From: Branchiostoma floridae
Taxonomy: Eukaryota; Chordata; Leptocardii; Amphioxiformes; Branchiostomatidae
Assembly (NCBI RefSeq): GCF_000003815.2
Contig: NC_049982.1
Coordinates: forward strand, 33,013,746-33,077,745
Direction of reading: 5' to 3'
DNA length: 64,000 bases
The position numbers were made by a program, and so were the translations under genes. The notes beneath the pieces were generated by a model, which worked only from the letters and a program-made list of their open reading frames with translations, ran no database searches and had not been told where the DNA came from. Of the stretch, positions 1-32,200 are shown in pieces. Each line of letters opens with the position of its first letter. The first letter of the stretch is position 1.

Positions 1-2
1 TT

Positions 3-207
3 TTATTGGAGAGCGTGATTCAGGATTTTCAACATATCGGGACGTGATCTGTTGTTGGCCGTATTGCCACCTAGAATATCTCCAGCATTAAAAGTTGGCT
101 CTGATATATTTGAAAATTGCGAATCAGCACTTACTCCAAAAATAGATGCTGGTGCTCCTAGAGAATGACAAAGGAGGTTGATGCAATCAATGGTTTCCTT
201 GTTTTAG
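3..207 (-). pseudogene. hAT transposase C-terminal fragment
   Basis: Read on the minus strand, this stretch is open to a TAA at 5-3. It encodes a peptide with the look of the hAT C-terminal dimerisation region: a Ser-rich segment followed by FSNISEPTFNAGDIL and then NNRSRPDML, compared with the family's S-x-x-x-R-x-F-S, G-D-I and N-R-x-R-L pattern. An in-frame stop ends the readable part near 207. It lies in the ARID5 intron upstream of the first visible exon. It is a decayed transposon remnant and not a host gene. Confidence 0.55.
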
Positions 208-236
208 GCCCTTTGTTGACCTGCTTCAGTTGTTAT

Positions 237-280
237 GCAACTGATTGCCAGAAGGTTGCAACTGATTGCCAGAAGGTTGC
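237..280. repeat. 21-bp tandem duplication
   Basis: Two back-to-back copies of a 21-bp unit containing CTGATTGCCAGAAGGTTG, in intronic sequence. Confidence 0.7.
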
Positions 281-508
281 ACAGTTAAGAATCACATATT
301 TATTGAAAATTGGACGGGCTTAGTGGCCAGGAAGATTGGCCAGTATCTGGAGAGAACAACAGTGGTTTTACTGCAGAAAATGTTATGTAGAGCTTGCAGT
401 CTCGCCGACGTCTCGATTTTCCCGTGGTGTGACAGGCATTGGCCGCATTTCTGACTGATCTCTAAACTCCTGGACTTTACTGAAATGTTCTTGCTTCTGT
501 CTCCCCAG

Positions 509-1080
509 TTGACCTGTACTTGTTCTTCTCCCTGGCCCAGAAGATTGGAGGATATGAAAAGGTGAGTACCTACTAGACATTTATGCCAGGGACATCAGCA
601 GCCCTGTCAGAAATATCGAAGATCCAGCAAGTTTCAGACATCGAAGATCCAGCAAGTTTCAGACATCGAAGATCCAGCAAGCATGCATGTTAATTTCAAA
701 CCATTCTGCTACTGTAGGGAAATATATGTTACAGGCATGATGGAAGGCCCAGTTGTCAAGTAGATGTTAGTTGTATTTCCTGAGGTTGGTGCCTAAACGA
801 GAATTTTATTTTTTTCAATACTCTCATAATTTCTGATAGCAAAATACCTCTGTTTCTAATTGAAGATCACAGAGAAGCGGATGTGGAAGCACATCTATGA
901 CAAGTTGGGAGGGAATCCAGGGAGTACAAGTGCTGCCACGTGTACAAGGAGACACTATGAAAAGTAAGTCGTACCACTAATGCTTTGACATACATGTACA
1001 TATAGTGATGGAACATACTGGAAAAAAATTGATGTGGATTTGAAGTGCTCCCTAGTACTAGACAGTAGCATTACAGTGTG

Positions 1081-1135
<55 letters not shown>

Positions 1136-4100
1136 CTGTTACATTTCAAAGTATACAATACGTTTATATATGTCTGGTTTACCAGCACATGCACTTATAT
1201 TCTTGCCAACAATATCAGACTTTGTACAATTCTTGACTTTCATGTGAAAAGGTAAGTTTGATGTGAAACTCTTCATCTGTGTCAGAATGCTCAATTCCCC
1301 CAGCTGCTGCCCTCTGATGGAAGTTCCTTAATAAAAATGATTGGTTTATTCAGAAACGCATACACTACGTACAAGGCCTTGCAGGCAAGCTCAGTTACCT
1401 GAATTATGCTTGTGCATACAAAATGACATACATGTAATCACATTTACAATTTATAGAAAAAACATTATGGTTTAAAAGCCATTCGTGATTACAGAATTAG
1501 TTTAAAACTAAAGAGTGGCACACAATAAAGTAGTGTAGTTGTTCGACTGTCCAAGTGGTACAAGTACATAGTCCATAACGTATGTGCTTTCCTTCTTGTC
1601 TACAGGTTGTTGATGCCATTTGAGCGTTACCTGCGAGGTGAGAAGGACGTGCCCCCCCCTCCCATCAAACACCGCGCCCGCAAACAGAAGGATGCAGAGG
1701 ACAAGGCAGTCAGGGCAAAGATCAAGGACCTCATCAAGAAAAATGAGGTTTGTTCCGCACTTTGATGTATTGTTAAATAAATTATCTAACTATAGAACAC
1801 GAAAACAACTTTTTTCCTTCTAAGAATGGGTGGCTAAAAGGTTTTTAAAAACTAAGGTAAAAAATTAGATGAAACATGTCCATGTAGCATGTATATTGGT
1901 GAAAATTCTTGCTATGCTTTAAATAACTAGCCTGGGTACCATCCGGATAGTAGTTCGCTAGTTTGTTCGCTTCTGCTATCCGTCTGGAGACCTGCACATT
2001 CAAACCGTTCGGTGCTAACGTCAGTTAATGAGTGAATCAAGGAATAGGTTCTAGAGCACTCACTCAATGACAACAGGTCCTCCCACAAGCAGACGGAGGG
2101 CTTGTATGGTGTTGGAACGCCTGTTCGAACGATTGCTTGTACCTATTCCATAATTCGCTCATATGTGGGGACCAATCAGCGCCTGCGTCCAAAATTTGGA
2201 CGATTCCAGACGTTGAGATGGTCCGCGTTCCCAGACGGAAACACAGAGAAGCGACTGTATATAGTGAATGTCAGAGCTAGAAGCGACTGTATATAGTATA
2301 TAATGAACGCCAGAGCGAACTTCTTTCTGGATGGTACCCAGGTTATCAAATAACAGGATGTTGTAATCTTTATTGTACATTGTATAACTGTTATACCAAT
2401 AGTATAACATTCCCTGGTATTACTTTCTTAATCCTTTCCTTAAGGAAGTTTGTGCAATGCGACTTATGATGATGTTTATTCACATTTGTGCTTCATGTGT
2501 CTAAAGCAAATTCTTTCTATTCCAGGACCAGCAACCAGGCAAGTCTTTGGATGGCACTGTTTCTGCACTGGCCAGTACCACAGAAAGCAGCCAGCCTGGC
2601 TCAACAGCCACGGTTGCCACAACTAATACCGTATCAGTGTCTGGTGCTCATGGGAAGGAGTCGTTAGTCAAACTTTCCATACCCAGTGTAAAACCAAGTA
2701 TCAACCCAGGTCCACCATCTGCACACAAAAGGAAACCTATGCAACAGGTGCCAGCCTCTGGGTCTCCACATGTTGTGGCCATTGAAATTCAGAGACCGGG
2801 TGTGGCTCCTCCCCCTCTTACAAGTGCTACAAGAAAGGCACAGCCACTGCCTGCCAACCGAGACGTTATCCGGGGACGCAGCACTGCCCCGCTGCAGCCA
2901 TCTCAGGCTGTTGCACCGTTACAGAAGAGTATTCGGCCTTCAGCTAACGTCTCTGTCAACAACAGTGAGAAGGCTGCTTCGGCATACGTCTCCTCCAGGG
3001 AGAACGTGCCAGTTTCAACTACCTCAAAGTCAGTTCCTTTGTTAAGTGACAGCGAATTGGTGCTAGAACTAACTACCAAGAAGGACAGTCAGGGATCCCT
3101 GGTGGAAGGGAAGGTGGTTACCACACCGAACTCACGCCTGCAAGGGGAGCGGAGGCTGACCATACCTGGCAAACCTCTGTATCCTCCACCTCCCCTAATT
3201 AAGGATGGCAACCACAGGTCAGCAGTGCACGCAGAGGTCAAACCTGAGCCTACTGCACACATTCATGTGAAGAGCAGTCCAGCCGTTACCAACCCGGCTC
3301 CTGGCTCTGTTGTGAAGGTATTTGTTCCAGAGAGAAGACAGGCAAATGCCCCAGAAGTCAAGGTGAACCCTACGAGGTCAACAAGATCACCTCCTGTGTC
3401 CAGGTCAGAACCTGCAAACAGTAGACCATCAGTGATCCAACACACTCAGAAAGTCAAGCCAACTAGTGCCATCCACCCTGATGATCTCATCCTGAGGCAG
3501 ATGTCACAGCAGCGGGATCACGGTCAGCATCAGAAGTTGATGCGGCCGTCCAACAGCATGACTGGCCACAAGCGGACATTGCCACCCACGGAGCAGCTAG
3601 AGCGGCACTACATGTCCCAACTTCTAGCTGCCCAAGCCATGGCTGGTCAGTTAGAATTGGAAGCATACTACCCTCTAGCAAAACGACCACGGGTAGACTC
3701 ACCATCGTTTGGTAAGGAAAACGCTGATGCCAAATACTACAGCAACAAGTTCCAGACCTTCTTCCCAGAAGATAAAGGTGCTCAGAGTGAGTGTCTACAG
3801 CCCGGCAGGTCGGCCGATGATTCTGACCAACCAACTGATCTCAGTCTTCCAAAATCCAAGGTGTCAGAAGAGGAAGGTTCCTCAAGACCAGTGGTAAATG
3901 ACAACAGACAAGCAGACCAGTTGGGCAGTAACTTGAGAGATCTCTCTGCCTTACAGGAAGGTCTTCCAGCAAACCTGTCTCACAAACTCAAATCTGAAAC
4001 AGAACGATCTGGAGGCGAAGCTAAGCCGGGGCTCTCAAAGATCACAGTATCCATACCAGGGGGTAAGCATGACGACAAGCGGCCTGCACATACAAAAACA

Positions 4101-4577
4101 GTTGTCTCCGTGCCTCCATCTGTCATTCTCACAACATCACCATCCAAAACAACCTCGTCCATGTCACGGTCCCACACAGAAAGCACTCCTTCCCACCAGC
4201 AGATTGTCATCCCCGACTACAACCCCAACCTACCACGGAGGATGGATGTCCGAGACGGGGTGCCCCATGTCATGATCACAGACTACAACCCCAACCTGCC
4301 CAAAGCTCCCCTCCTCATGCCGGAGTACAGTCCCCACCTACACTCTCCTCCCTATGCCCACCCTCACCTGTTAATGCACTCTCCCCAGGGACAGGTCCAA
4401 CTGTCGTCCCACCCTGCCGGCGTGTATGCGGGACACTTCCACTCGGCCATGTACGAGGAGATGCTCAGGCAGCACCTGATAGGCACACATGCCTATCCCA
4501 TGCAGCTGCCGCACCCGTCCATGTTCCCACACCTGCCAGAGGGATCCTTCCCCCCGCATATGTACCACAGTAACTAG
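509..4577 (+). CDS. ARID5: ARID5A/ARID5B-like AT-rich interaction domain protein, 3' part (partial)
   Basis: Exons visible are 509-561, 866-963, 1606-1747 and 2526-4577. All junctions are GT-AG and the frame is kept throughout. The first three exons encode the second half of an ARID DNA-binding domain. It includes LYLFFSLAQKIGGYEK, a W-K-H-I-Y-D segment, the hallmark GGNPGSTSAATCTRRHYEK and then LMPFERYLRGE, which is specific to the ARID5 subfamily. The last exon encodes a 683-aa Ser/Pro-rich, low-complexity tail. It carries PTDLSLP at 3831-3851, a fit to the CtBP-binding motif PxDLS. Three related Y-N-P-N-L-P-like repeats follow at about 4204-4360, and a His/Pro/Tyr-rich C-terminus ends in PHMYHSN. 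ARID5 proteins bind AT-rich DNA in the nucleus; vertebrate ARID5B works with the PHF2 demethylase. Upstream exons lie outside the window. A possible AATAAA lies at about 4640. Confidence 0.9.
613..681. repeat. 25-bp tandem repeat, about 2.7 copies
   Basis: The unit ATCGAAGATCCAGCAAG plus spacer recurs at 615, 640 and 665. It lies between the first and second ARID5 exons. Confidence 0.75.
1083..1133. repeat. (GT)n microsatellite
   Basis: About 25 GT units inside an ARID5 intron. They produce spurious poly-Cys/Val and His/Thr reading frames on the two strands. Confidence 0.95.
1928..2345. mobile_element. Mutator-like non-autonomous element, 418 bp, 9-bp TSD
   Basis: Inverted ends TAGCCTGGGTACCATCC and GGATGGTACCCAGGTTA. 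The flanks are TTAAATAAC (1919-1927) and TCAAATAAC (2346-2354), a 9-bp target-site duplication with one mismatch. No coding capacity. It sits in the ARID5 intron before the last exon. A 9-bp duplication is typical of the Mutator superfamily; that assignment is inference. Confidence 0.75.
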
Positions 4578-7500
4578 GAGAAAATCTTATGTTTCTTGTT
4601 CAGGCGTCAAATTTTAAAAGAAATGTTATTCATGTAAGTAATAAAGTGATTCTAACTTTTAAACTAAGGATAGGTTGCATGTTGAAAGATGACAATTTTC
4701 ATAATTTCAGGACCAAGTATTAGAGGTATTGTAGTGTGAAAATGTTACTCATAACTTCGTTATAAAGACACAGTGAGGGGCATTCAATCTATAACTAAAA
4801 GATATGAAAAGAGGCAGACCTACTATATTAACTCCCACAGTATTATGTGCTTCCTTCGTATCCAATGTCTGTGAAAGTTGTAAATACTAAGAAGTCTAAT
4901 ATTAATTCTTTTTTTGTGTGTTGTTGTAGATTTTTTTCGTAATTGTTGTATATGCACCAATTTTGAACATATGTCCACATTGAGACAACATTTTATGTCT
5001 ACAACTTCTAACGGCTTCACTATTGCATAAGATAACATCTGATTTCCTTGTCCATACATTGCACAGCATTGGCAATCAGTTATATACATGCATTGCAAAG
5101 TATTCTACCTTTAATCAAATCAATTTTACTATTGTTTTTGCAAACCCTGCCAGATCTATCCCAAGTTATGTAAGACAAACTCATGGCACGGTAACTTGAC
5201 TAGATGTAAGATGATTTTACATTTTTATGCAGTTACAATCTACTAATAACAATCAACAAATCATCGGTCTTAGCATGCTGTTAATGCTGTTGTATGCTGC
5301 TGCTAGAGGCGGTTTCGATGTGTTCTCTTTCCATGAAGCTGGTCTTCACTATGATAGCTCTGTGAATACCATGAGTGAAGATTTTGGCACACTTTCTGTA
5401 TTAGTTGTTATGTGAGAACAATCATGGACTTACAAAGATACAAATATGAAGAAAATGCACCCATTTGTGCAAAAGTCAAGTAGACTGCATGCTTACAGCA
5501 GGTTTATATAGGTCCATTGCATTGAGCCATCCAAATAGGACAAACCGAGTTCTCACTTACACCATCAGATGAGCATTTGACAAACATCAAGGATTTTAGA
5601 GTATTATAGAGACAAAAACCCGATACATGTATGAAATTCTGTAAACTCAGGCCTCCCCTCCCTTTCTGCTTCTATACAAGCTTTTGTTGTATAGAAGCTT
5701 TTTACCAACTAAAAAACTGAACTTTTTAACAAAAGTATCTTCTTAAATGAAACAAAGGTTGACATCATTGTACATTTTTATTGCAGATATGTATCTTGGG
5801 TAGATGTTTTCACGTGTTTGTATCATGCCTAAGTGATAGTAGCACATTCCTATATTTATTCTGCCCCTGTAATCTAAGCACAATTTGTTCTTAGTATATT
5901 ACTATTTAACATTCCTGCTAGGATTTTATGGGACCACGATTCAGAACTGTTGCCTTTTATCTGTTTTGACAATGAAAACATTGTACTTGAATTTGTATAT
6001 ACGTATTATTGAAATCATTCTTACCTATATAGTAATGGCATATGCTGAGATTTGGGACTTGTACATGCAGATATGTACTTAATGTTAAAAATCTTTTACA
6101 TCATTTGGTAACTCTTATACTTGGACCACACCAGTTTAATCAGTTGTCTAGGATGCACATGTAGTTGTGGGTGTAGGGTAAAATTTAACAAAAAAGGCTG
6201 TAACTTAAGACTTTATGGACAGAAAATGGGCTTTGGGTGCATAAAAAGCAGAATTACCAATGGCAAAACCCAGTGTACATATTTGTAATGCCCGGCATTC
6301 ACTTCCCTTTTCAGATAAATATTTTCAACAAGTTTGGTCCCTATTGCTGACCAGAGTTGAACTTGAAGGAGTGAATGAAAAGTGTTAACAGAACAGTATT
6401 GAATTTGGGAGCAACTTAAGATCCCTTTCAGTATATTAGATACTAATAGCTAATTGAATTGATGTGGTTACTACCTATTTGCTTTTGTTACTTGAACCTT
6501 ATGGACAATGGTAACCATTGAGTAAATGTACTGTAATTGAATACTCGAAAGTTGCACAATACATTTATTCCATTGAAGCAACTCTTCAGTAGTTATAAAA
6601 TAAATGGTTTGTGTTGGCACATTTGAGCAATAGCTGTCAACATCCCAATGCATTGCTCTATGTTGCATCAAGGTTTTATTATGTTAAAACCTTTGCACAC
6701 AGAATGTCATGTAGCTCCACTGGTGGCTGACAACAGTGAAAGATTAATAGGTGCAGATTTGTGGTTAATCATATTTGTACCACTTCACATTTTTTCCTAT
6801 GAAAAATTGCATTTTGTAGCCCTACTAACTCTTCTCAGGTAAGATTGAATGCATTGTATTTAACTTTTTCATACTTGTACATACTGATAACAACCTTTCA
6901 ACAATACACCTTTTTGCTGCAAGCCTGGATATCGATTGTACTTAACTTTCATATCCAATGCAATGCAGCATGCACAAAATTGAGCTTAAGTTATAATTAT
7001 GGACTTCATAAATGGTTGAGTTGCCTCAAGCTTAACTTACATGTACAAGTACTGTTGACTTCAGTTGATTCAATATGTCCTTTGTGTGTGTTAGGAGTAC
7101 AATGAGTTTATAGTCAGCTAGGTAAACTATGATGAAGTGAGCGTGATGTCACTGAAGAATTGGAGGAAGGTATTATCACTACACAATGTATCATTTTCCC
7201 CAAATGTTAATTATCATATGGAAGAATTTTTCAATATTATCACTCAATTAAAGAAAGATGTTAATTTGACAGCTGGGTGTTATTTTTGAAGTGTTTTAGT
7301 GTAATTTCAGGGGCCCACAGTTTTGGATTTGCAGAACATTAGTACAGTCACACAACAACATATATCTCAGCCATACAGTACAGTATGCAGTGTATAAAGA
7401 ATTTGACTTTTTTAACGATTATTTTGAACACAGTCAACCCTGTCTATAGCGGCCACTCAAGGGACTGGAGAAATGTGGCCACTATAGAGAAAATGCTGAT

Positions 7501-9078
7501 CAATTGACCACAAGCAATAAGTTACACATGATTTCAGTACCCACTTATCTTTCTCATCAAGTAACATTGTCTCGATCGTCACAAAATTCAACTGACCCTG
7601 GCAAAGTCAAATCTACCGAAACTGATTGATATTCTCATGCGCAATATAAAACTTTCTGGTATCCACGGGACCGCAAATCGTGTATCCGTGACCGTGTTGG
7701 CCGACAAAAAGTGACCGCAAAGGCCAGGTGGTCGCTATGCAAAGGTGTCCACTAATAGTAATACAGGTTTGACTGTACATGTACTTCAGACCCACACTAC
7801 ATTTTGTATTATCAACTCTACAGGGAGGCACAGATAGATTTAGTGACCTTGATTCTAACCACATCATGGTCGGCACATAGTAAGCAACACATATACCAGA
7901 CATGATTCACGATACATACATTTAATTCAATGCATTTTTGGTAAGTGTGAAATAGTCCTATCATCAGTCTACAGCTCAACATCAAATTATTATTAAACAA
8001 TATAAGATGAAGGATACTACTACATGTAAGCCCAGAATTCACTCTTTTGTGTTGCCAATTAAACTTACCTCTATGAGAAATCACTGGCCTGATATCAAAT
8101 ATTCAAAAATAAACAAATATGGGAATGTAGATACTAAACAATGTACCATACTGAGACTGCATTGACAAAATATCATTTCTTTGCAGAAATGATCATTTTG
8201 AACTGTTACCAACATAACTGTAATTTCTGATTTTTTCAATATACGGTTCAAGGTTTTCACTGTGACGACTGTAACTGTAACTTATCATTACCGATAACAA
8301 ATAATTCGTCTTGGTGATGATAACAAATAATTAATTCACCGTGAACATTTAGTTCCTTCGAGAACAAGTTAAATTTTCTCAGATCGTAAAAGTTTGGTAC
8401 CGAGAAGCAGGTTCTTAGCCAGGCATGCGTCAACGTGTCATCTGGACCGACTGGACGCACTTTTCTTAGAATAACAAGAAATTTGATGCCCCTGGACGCC
8501 CTATACTGGGGAGAAAATCCTCTGACAAGCATGAAATACTGATTGACCAGGGATGCAACCAGGTCATCTGTGGTCACAGTCTTCTAATGTGACATCTGTA
8601 ACAGTATTTTTGCCTCTTGGGATACCTTAGAATGCACTGTTTCAACTTAAAATCATGAAAAACTCTGCACCGTGGAAGGTGGATGCCCCCAGACCCCCCT
8701 ACCGAGAAGACAATGTGAATTACAGTAGTGGCATAAAGGATTATTGACTCAGCACACCACACAATGTACTTAAATACTGAAGTCATTGTGAGCAGCTGAG
8801 ATAAGCTGATTATTTTCGAATGCTGGTGATATCGTCTCCCTCATGGTCCAACATGGGATACAACTGCGGGGCTCAGCAGCCCCATCACAGATGACCTAGT
8901 GCGAATGAGCAACATGAGACAAGGGATAAGGAAGAATGGCACACAGGACCGAGAAGTGGTTCCAATCACTGAACCTAATGAGTAATGTAATGATCAGTGC
9001 AGGAGAGACCATTGTGATCTTCAATGTAACACTCGCTTCAATATTATAAGCGGTTTGCTCTGTTGAACTTCTGACATG
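4578..9078. other. ARID5 3' flank / intergenic DNA
   Basis: AT-rich sequence with no convincing gene. The reading frames are short and lack family signatures. It must hold the ARID5 3'UTR and the KRR1 3'UTR. The only structured element I see is the inverted-repeat element at 7431-7775. Confidence 0.6.
7431..7775. mobile_element. MITE with CAGTCAAxCCTGT ends
   Basis: The left end CAGTCAACCCTGTCTATAGC is matched in inverse by the right end ATACAGGTTTGACTG. Inside, AGCGGCCAC and a GTGGTCGCT counterpart continue the inverted repeat. Non-coding, 345 bp. No clear target duplication. Confidence 0.65.
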
Positions 9079-27849
<18,771 letters not shown>

Positions 27850-29284
27850 TTGGTGCAATTTTAGTCTCGCTGCTTGATAACAGAACACTTTGAATGATAA
27901 GAGACAACATGGTTTAGGTCATAGAAAATTGCTGTGCAGCCCAGTTACTCCAAATTGCATATACTTAAATGGCTGAATATCCTACTCAAAGATCATTGAA
28001 GACTACTCAAAGTAGCAGAGTGTATGGTATGGAATGTGTTAACTGCAGAATTATATAAAGGATGTTGATACATGTAATGATCAGAATACTGCAAGGTCCT
28101 TTGAGTAGGATTGAAGTGGAACTTTTATTGTTTACTATTATGCTTGATAAAAAGTGGCAATACCAAACAATTCTGCATAAGTACGAATCAAACAGACATG
28201 TTTAACATAGTTTAATACTGCACCATATTCTAGCACCAAGAAAGTAGAAAGGGTATACATTGCACCAAAGTCATAATATTGAATTTGTTACAAGCAGGCT
28301 TGTACATGTAGCTGAAACTATTGAAACAGTACAGAATAAAGCAAGGATACAACAGATTCAATTGTTGGGTTTGGTTTGGAGTGGGCATTTGAAAAGGACA
28401 GCTAATGTAAGGCCCCGTTCATGATGCTTGCAGATAATTAGAAATCGTATCACATCCACCTTGCAAAGGTTTGGAAACATTCATTTGGAATCAGAAATGG
28501 AGCATTCTTGATGATAAATTTATCCATTTCAACTTATCAAAATGGATAGTACCATTTGCATCTACGCATCATAATCGGGCTAAGACACATCTTTGACAAT
28601 CACTCATTCAAGCTCCCAAAGAACATTTGAAAACCAGCCTCCGTCATTCTTTCCTGCCCAATTAATATCGAATCTAATGTTTGATAACACCAATTTGTAC
28701 AGATGGGAAAGTTTAGCTCCTTTTTTTTGTGACAGGAAAGACAACGACTATGTACATCATGAACACGTCAGGTTCATCTTCCTAAGGCCAAAGCAAGTAA
28801 ATTTTATGGATGCCATCCTGCAGACTGCAAAAATAGTGCGATAGGGCAAAAAAAAAACAAGATGGGTGAAAAAAAGATGGCTACATTCTCAAAAATACGC
28901 ACCATAAAGTTGTGATGACTGTTTCATTTCTACAACTACAGTCCTGGGTACCTCGCAAGTGTCACTTCTACAAGTACAATTATTAGGCTACAACACAATA
29001 TATTTGCTCATTTTGGCACGTTAGCGTCATGTTGACCATCCCTGCAGAAGAAAAAAATCTTGTTTTTTTTCTGAAATCATGCAAAAATGAATGTGCGGGC
29101 TGATGTTATCCATGAAATTTACTTGCTGTGGCCTAAGTTCCCTTAGCTGTTTTCAATAAGTTTACTTAACTATGAACGACTGCTCAGCATCTTAAAAACA
29201 AAAACCCTTTCCAGAAGTGCAAAATCCAGGATTTAAACTTTTGAGACCAACCGCTGGCCTATGCATGCTACCATGGATTTGAAA
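27850..29284. other. Intergenic DNA between two convergent genes
   Basis: WDR91 and the aldolase-like gene end tail to tail here. A possible AATAAA for WDR91 lies near 28335. The MITE at 28779-29140 fills the right part. No other gene is supported. Confidence 0.55.
28779..29140. mobile_element. MITE with GGCC-x-x-AGCAAGTAAATTT ends
   Basis: The left end AAGGCCAAAGCAAGTAAATT (then TTATGGATGCCATC) mirrors the right GATGTTATCC...TTACTTGCTGTGGCCT. Same family as 48225-49205 and the half copy at about 59394-59660. Confidence 0.75.
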
Positions 29285-32200
29285 TCACGTGGATTGCTGC
29301 TCACTGGCTGTGGCATAGACTTCAGGTAGTTGGTAGGGATAGCCTGTCTGGTGACCCTGTTCAATGAAAAAAAATATTGAATGTATGTTAATGTAACTGT
29401 TAACAACAAGAAGAATATGTTAAAAAAAAGAACATTTTTCTGATCTGACTTCAGAAGTATCAGTGATCACTTCATCTCCTGCAACTTATGTAACATGCAT
29501 TGGCATAATAACGGCCGTAAGACTTATACCGGCCGATCAAAAATAATGGAATTTAAAGAGATCTACACATGCAACAATAGTTATTTCTGAGGTGTGCACA
29601 CTTCAGACATCTAGGTGTCCAATACACCATTTACAAAGCATCGATAACAATGCATTCGAAGACAACAAGGCGAAAAGTTTTCAGTATCTTTTTCGGGACA
29701 GGCAGCTCGTCGTGGGACGAACACACCGTCACATTCATTGCCAGATTTGTAGATCATAATTACACATGCTCACGGCACAAGACGAACATGATTCAACAGC
29801 AATCTTGAATTTCTGTTAGTGACCTACAACTCATGTAAAAGTGTGAAGAACCGTTGCATTATCGCCCGAATCTACGGCTGAATGGGCAAAATTGAACGTA
29901 CGCAGCCATTTTCCCGCCATTTTTATATCTACGCTAGCAGTAAAGTGTTACGTCACAGCGGTTGTGAGGGACAAAAGTTAAATGAAAATTCTTGACAGTA
30001 TACGTCCGTTTTCTCATGACTTTTTGTATTCTCATGCAGGTTTATGTTTTATGCATTTACTAACAGAAAAGGAAGGAACAACAGAGGATGTATAAAGGTA
30101 CATAGCGACAGTTAATTGTGCCATGTTTCTTCCGGCCGGTATTTTGTACCCCCTCCCAACCACGCGTCTGTTCGCCGTGTAATTCCGCGGCGTGTTACAA
30201 TTACGATATTATGTTTTTAGCAGGACAAGAGAGACAAAATGATATACACAGAAGAAGTGGCAAAGGTAAGCTGTAACAGCAACATGTAACTGGAGAAAAT
30301 GATGCGTTGATCATTTGCCAAATTAGCATTGCTTGAGAAATTGCAGTAAACCGGCCAGTATTATGTCAATGGATGTTAACAGTCGTATAAGTTTGCATTT
30401 AATTTTTTTTTTCAAATATTGATCCAAAGATGTTCCTGTGCTTTCAATAAGACTTAACATTTTTTTCACTATTAAGGGTGTTCCTGTCAACAAGCCTTCT
30501 TAAGAGGTCTCTTAATTATCAGCAAAAGTCAAATTCAGTAACAGCCCATGAAGACATTCCTAGCTAGCCTCCATTGCAGTCTTCGAACAGGGCTGTTTTT
30601 TTTGTTGGGGGGGGGGGGGGTGTTCGTTCGCAATTTTCAATGTTGGCTTGGTTCTCTTGTGCCGGGAGTTTGCCGAGGAAGGGAGTTTGCTGTGGAAGGT
30701 AGTTTGCCGTGTAAGCGAGTCTTGCCCCGTTCCAAGACTGCAATGGAGGCTAATTCCTAGCCAGGCCCTGACATGCCATCCTTACCTGTCGGTCCAGTTT
30801 TCTCATCATCGCCTCAAACTCCAGCTGGCCAGGTGCCCACTTCACCTGTGTACGTGCCTGGTGAGCGACATCCTCAGATGCAGCTATAGCAGCTGTTCTC
30901 TCCCACAGACTCTTCCCATCTAGTACGAGGAGGTTATCCACGCCAGCACCCATGGCCTGCACCTTCAACATTGAAAAGAAAGGTGGGGTCCTTGAAATAA
31001 AAAAGCATCCAAACAAGAAATGCTTTTCAAAAAGGCTGGCCAGGCAAACATTAGATAATGGTGTGGTTGAAATGGTGGCAGAAGCTAACTGTTATACATG
31101 TTACTTGTATAGACCTCGTCACGTCACACCCTACTCATTTGCCTCAACATGTCCTGTCCAATTATAGCAGTACCTGGATTTCACAGGCATGGATGGTACC
31201 ATAGGTGTTCACCCATGCCTCTTCTATGGACTCCCCACAGGCAACCATTCCATGGTTCTGTAACATCATCACCTGAAAGAATGGAAACACAAGACATTAC
31301 TTTATGAGCTCCAAGAAAAGTGCTAGATCCTTGTCTACATTTTTATCCAGGGAAAAAGCAACTTAAAAAACAAAAAAGGCATTGATTGGCTGTCAAATCA
31401 TCTACAAACAGCATAATACAAAATACCACACCTTGTTTTTTGGTCCCAGATTCTTTGCTATGGCCTCCCTCTCTGTTTGGTCCACTAGAATGCCACTGTA
31501 AGGATGGTATGAGATCTCCCCCAACAGGAGGGCTTCCTGACTCATGGGTAACAAGCCACACTTCATTGTGGAGACCTGGAGAACACAGGAAGGACATTTC
31601 ATCTCCAGATCCTTCAGTTCCAATCTGTCAACCAAGATCTGAAGGTCTCCGACTGGAGTTTCTTTTACAATTTCGGAGGCAGGCGGACAGCCTCAGGCCG
31701 AACGGCTACAGTTCCGCTATGAAACGTAGGACACAAAACTTAATCAATATGGTGGAATGCCGTTTCCTGCTTCTTTCCAAGAAACTTTTAATTTGGTATC
31801 ATCTGTTGCCTCTTTACTTTGGGTAGAAAATGTAGTGAAATTTTGATTTTGGACCTGAAAAGTATCATTTTTTAACACTTTTTTATGGGAGCTGCTTGGA
31901 AAAAAAAGATAACGGCCTAAGTGGTAGAGAATCTAAATTCTTCATGTTTGTGAAAATGAAAATAAAAAAAGTGCATGAAAATGCTGCTATTTGCGTCATC
32001 AGACAAAAAAAATTGCATTACCGTTCCAGCGATCTAATACAAATATGGCTTTGCTGGCCAATCAACTACTCCTCGCACAAAAATAATATAACAAATCTAT
32101 GCTCAGCTATAATGATCACCAAGCAATAGGGAACAAAAGTTAGGGAGACAACCGTGCACTTCGGGCCTATTACACCACCCTTCTGCCAACTCCGGTCAGA

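Noticed and set aside
955-1255. Poly-Cys/Val and poly-His/Thr peptides
   Set aside because: Translations of the (GT)n microsatellite.
3263-4568. Several minus-strand frames opposite the ARID5 last exon
   Set aside because: Antisense shadows of a GC-richer coding exon; no family features.
30750-30785. Stop codon reached by reading past the aldolase exon at 30786
   Set aside because: A good donor (CAG|GTAAGG) is used instead, and a later exon at 29285-29356 restores the conserved TGYPY ending.
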